This document shows, piece by piece, positions 61,800 to 64,000 of a DNA stretch of 64,000 nt. The DNA is from Paludibaculum fermentans. Its GTDB lineage: Bacteria; Acidobacteriota; Terriglobia; Bryobacterales; Bryobacteraceae. Location: the NCBI RefSeq assembly GCF_015277775.1, contig NZ_CP063849.1, positions 372,001-436,000 on the forward strand, given 5' to 3'. Positions within the stretch are counted from its first letter, which is position 1, and each line of letters begins with the position of its first letter. The position numbers and the translations under genes are program-made. Under the pieces are notes generated by a model. That model worked only from the letters and a program-made list of their open reading frames with translations, did not search any database and was not told the origin of the DNA.

Positions 61800-63203
61800 T
61801 CAGCGGCCCAGGGCGCGCAACTGGCGTTGCGTGAACTCCTCGGCTCGGCGATTCTCCTCTTCGGGCGAGCAGATGCGGCGCAGTTCCCCTTCCAGCCGTT
61901 TCACGGCTTTCGGTTGGCTGGCGGCGAGGTTGTTCAACTCGTCGGGGTCCTTGTCCAGATCGAACAGTTGATGGGGTGCGGCGCAGTTGAAGATGAGCTT
62001 CCAGCGGCCCTGGCGGATGAGAAAGGCGCTGGCGCGGGTCCCGCCGCCCTGAAATTCGCTGAAGACGGCGCGCTCCTCGTCATATTTCGGCATCGATTGC
62101 AGCGGGTGTCCGCACCAACCGGCCGGCTGTTTCGCTCCGGCCGCTTCGAACATGGAAGCTCGCAGGTCGTGCAGATCGACAGGCGTCCGGACGCGCTGGC
62201 CGGCCTGGAACCCGGGCCCGGCGACGATCATGGGAATGCGGGCGGAATCCTCGTACAGGCTGCGCTTCCACCATAGGCCGAACTTGCCCAGCATCTCGCC
62301 GTGGTCGGAGGTGTAGGCGATGACGGTGTTGGCAGCCTGTCCCGACTTCTCCAGCGTGTCCACCAGCCGTCCGAGTTGCTGATCGACGAACGTGATGCAG
62401 CCATAGTAGCCGCGGCGCAGGCTGCGGATCGTCTCCGCATCATAGCCATCGGTGCCGAAGAACTTCCTCAGATCCTCGGCATATGGATACTTCGCGCCGG
62501 AGCTGTCGAGCCCATGCTTCGGCAGGTCGGCGTGTTCCGCATACTGCTCCCACAGTTCGCGGGTCACGTTGTGCGGGAAATGCGGTTTCAGCAGATTCAC
62601 GGCCAGGGTCCACGGCTTGCCCAGCCTGGCGGCATTTCGGGAGAGCCAGTCCACGGCCAGATCGACCTTCTTGAGATCGCCGCCGAACGGATTGGCCGTC
62701 ACGCCGAAGCCGGCTCCGCGGCCTTCGCCGTCTTTCTGGACATCTAGTGGCACGCGCGACACCAGAGTGTCGCCAGGCCTGGCGCGGTCGCCCGGCGCGA
62801 TCATCTCACTGAACGCGAGCGTCGAGGCCTGGTTGTAGACATCGGTCTTCCCGATGTGCACGGAGTGGACGCCCTGCCCGTCCAGCACCTTGCCGTAGCT
62901 GGGCGTGTCGACCTGGAAGACATTGCAGTTGCCGTAAGTCTGCAGGTCGAAAACCCGGCGGCCCGATAGGAACGAGGACCGCGAAGGCAGGCAGAGCGGG
63001 GAAGGGCAGTAAGCGTTCTGGAAGACCGTGCCACGCTGGGCGAGCTTCGCCATATTGGGCGTAGTGACGAAAGAATGCCCGTAGGGCTGGCTGAAGAATG
63101 GATTGTGCTCGTCGCTCATCAGCAGCAGGACGTTGTAGCGCGGCGCCGGGCCGGCGGCGATGGCCGCGGCGGGCAAGGTCTGTAGGAAGTCTCGTCGCTG
63201 CAT
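61800..63203 (-). CDS. Secreted S1 sulfatase (second of three)
   Basis: This 467-residue paralogue has the leader MQRRDFLQTLPAAAIAAGPA, ligands in LLMSDEHNP, formylglycine motif C71-L-P-S-R and YTSDHGEMLGKFG. It is less similar to its neighbour than to generic arylsulfatases, suggesting different sulfated substrates. It forms an operon-like array with the sulfatases on both sides. Confidence 0.95.
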   Translation of the reverse strand: MQRRDFLQTLPAAAIAAGPAPRYNVLLLMSDEHNPFFSQPYGHSFVTTPNMAKLAQRGTVFQNAYCPSPLCLPSRSSFLSGRRVFDLQTYGNCNVFQVDTPSYGKVLDGQGVHSVHIGKTDVYNQASTLAFSEMIAPGDRARPGDTLVSRVPLDVQKDGEGRGAGFGVTANPFGGDLKKVDLAVDWLSRNAARLGKPWTLAVNLLKPHFPHNVTRELWEQYAEHADLPKHGLDSSGAKYPYAEDLRKFFGTDGYDAETIRSLRRGYYGCITFVDQQLGRLVDTLEKSGQAANTVIAYTSDHGEMLGKFGLWWKRSLYEDSARIPMIVAGPGFQAGQRVRTPVDLHDLRASMFEAAGAKQPAGWCGHPLQSMPKYDEERAVFSEFQGGGTRASAFLIRQGRWKLIFNCAAPHQLFDLDKDPDELNNLAASQPKAVKRLEGELRRICSPEEENRRAEEFTQRQLRALGR

Positions 63204-63207
63204 AGCT

Positions 63208-64000
63208 CTAGCTTCGCGCCTCCCACCATCCGTGGGGCGGCTCCTTCTGTACGCGCGGAGGTGTTCGCGCAGCCCGCATCCATTGGTCGAACTGCGCGGC
63301 GAGCTTGGGCTGCGCCGCCGCCAGATCCTTCGACTCCGTCGGATCCGCGGCCAGGTCGTACAACTCCACTACGCCATTCTGCTTGGGCCGCACCGCCTTC
63401 ATGTTGCCCCGGCGCATCGCCTGCATCGGGAGGCCCGGAGCGAACTCCTGCGTCTTCCAGCCATAGTCGGGATTCTCCCAGTACAGCATCTCGTGCGGTT
63501 TCTGCTGCTGTCCCAGCAGGGTAGGCAGCACAGACAGGCCATCGACGCCTTTGGGCAGATGGCGGACTCCGGCCAGTTCCGCCGCGGTCGGCAGGAAGTC
63601 AGGAAAGTACCACTCGAAGTCAGACGTCTTGCCGGCGGGCACATGGCCCGGCCAGCGGGCGATCATCGGGGCGCGCACTCCCCCTTCATAGAGGTTGCCC
63701 TTGTGGCCGCGCAGGCCCAGGGCGCTGTTGAAGAAGAACTCGCCGATCTCGGGCAGGGTTGCGCCGTTGTCTGAGGTGAAGAACACGATGGTGTCCTGGT
63801 CCAGGCCCTGCGCACGCAGCTCCGCCATGATGCGCCCGACGTAGGTGTCGACCCGGGTGACCATCGCGGCGTAAGCGGTCCGCACATCCGGCTGGGCCTT
63901 CAGCCGGTTGTTGGCCTGGCTCCACGGCTTGCCCATGGGAAACTTGCCGCGGTACTCGGCCATGGAGTCCTCCGGCACCTGCGGCTCGAAGTGCGGCATG
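63208..64000 (-). CDS. Sulfatase (third of three; 5' end outside window)
   Basis: Only the C-terminal about 264 residues are visible. They include FTSDNGATLPEIGEFFFNSA, GGVRAPMIARWPG, YFPDFLPTAAELAGV and a C-terminal ELYDLAADPTESKDLA segment, all typical of arylsulfatases. The formylglycine motif lies beyond the right edge. The stop is 4 bp before the next sulfatase start, so it is the upstream member of the array. Confidence 0.9.
   Translation of the reverse strand, partial: MPHFEPQVPEDSMAEYRGKFPMGKPWSQANNRLKAQPDVRTAYAAMVTRVDTYVGRIMAELRAQGLDQDTIVFFTSDNGATLPEIGEFFFNSALGLRGHKGNLYEGGVRAPMIARWPGHVPAGKTSDFEWYFPDFLPTAAELAGVRHLPKGVDGLSVLPTLLGQQQKPHEMLYWENPDYGWKTQEFAPGLPMQAMRRGNMKAVRPKQNGVVELYDLAADPTESKDLAAAQPKLAAQFDQWMRAARTPPRVQKEPPHGWWEARS

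Noticed and set aside
1-64000. CRISPR arrays, tRNA or rRNA genes
   Set aside because: No regular repeat-spacer pattern and no tRNA or rRNA sequence was seen by eye. A covariance-model search could still find a short RNA.

Overview
The window looks like chromosomal DNA of an Acidobacteriota bacterium, most likely of the Solibacteraceae/Bryobacterales type. This is inferred from the high GC content, a PadR regulator coupled to a long duplicated-permease (ADOP-type) ABC permease, tandem secreted sulfatases with Tat-like leaders, a CigR-like protein, carboxypeptidase-regulatory-domain and Asp-box secreted proteins, and a family starting with an ANARKSTGPRT motif. No rRNA, tRNA or CRISPR array was seen.

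Layout. 0-3.5 kb: a sugar isomerase-like TIM barrel protein (cut by the window edge), an MscS channel, a small LURP-one-like protein and a GT4 glycosyltransferase. 3.5-11 kb: a compact minus-strand chemotaxis operon, cheW-mcp-cheA-cheR-cheD-cheY-cheX-cheB, with overlapping genes. 11.2-11.7 kb: a secreted peroxiredoxin whose peroxidatic cysteine codon is TGA, followed by a SECIS-like hairpin; this is a probable selenoprotein. 11.7-20.6 kb: an enolase-superfamily dehydratase, a DUF1570-like peptidase with TPRs, a GAF-ANTAR regulator, a YheT-like hydrolase, an orphan ABC permease pair, a CigR-like protein and an LolA-like protein. 20.6-26 kb: a five-gene minus-strand module with an Ig-like adaptor, a LysM/peptidoglycan-binding protein, a large OmpA-PGB-metzincin protein and two related genes of unknown function. 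It resembles VgrG- or contractile-tail-associated effector modules.

26-36.5 kb is the accessory region. It holds a repeat-rich low-complexity protein and its partner, a two-gene CBASS (CD-NTase plus patatin phospholipase), transposase remnants, an Abi-alpha protein, broken restriction-type genes and an AAA/ABC-type ATPase with an altered P-loop. Two copies of a ~440-bp RAYT-transposase tail bracket the Abi-alpha/Mrr segment. Several genes here are less GC-rich than their neighbours.

36.5-64 kb: PadR-ADOP, a PAP2/IPC-synthase-like membrane protein, a DUF4386 protein, a beta-helix protein, an FkbM/exostosin/GT4 surface-glycan cluster, secreted hypotheticals, an M50 site-2-protease-like protein, a carboxypeptidase-regulatory-domain protein, an Asp-box protein, a three-gene operon ending in a 2OG-Fe(II) oxygenase divergent from an AraC regulator, a GNAT enzyme, an orphan HicB, and three consecutive sulfatases (the last cut by the window edge).

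The most notable signals are the Sec-peroxiredoxin with its SECIS-like element, the metzincin effector-like module with two tandem candidate immunity genes, and the repeat-bracketed defence island.
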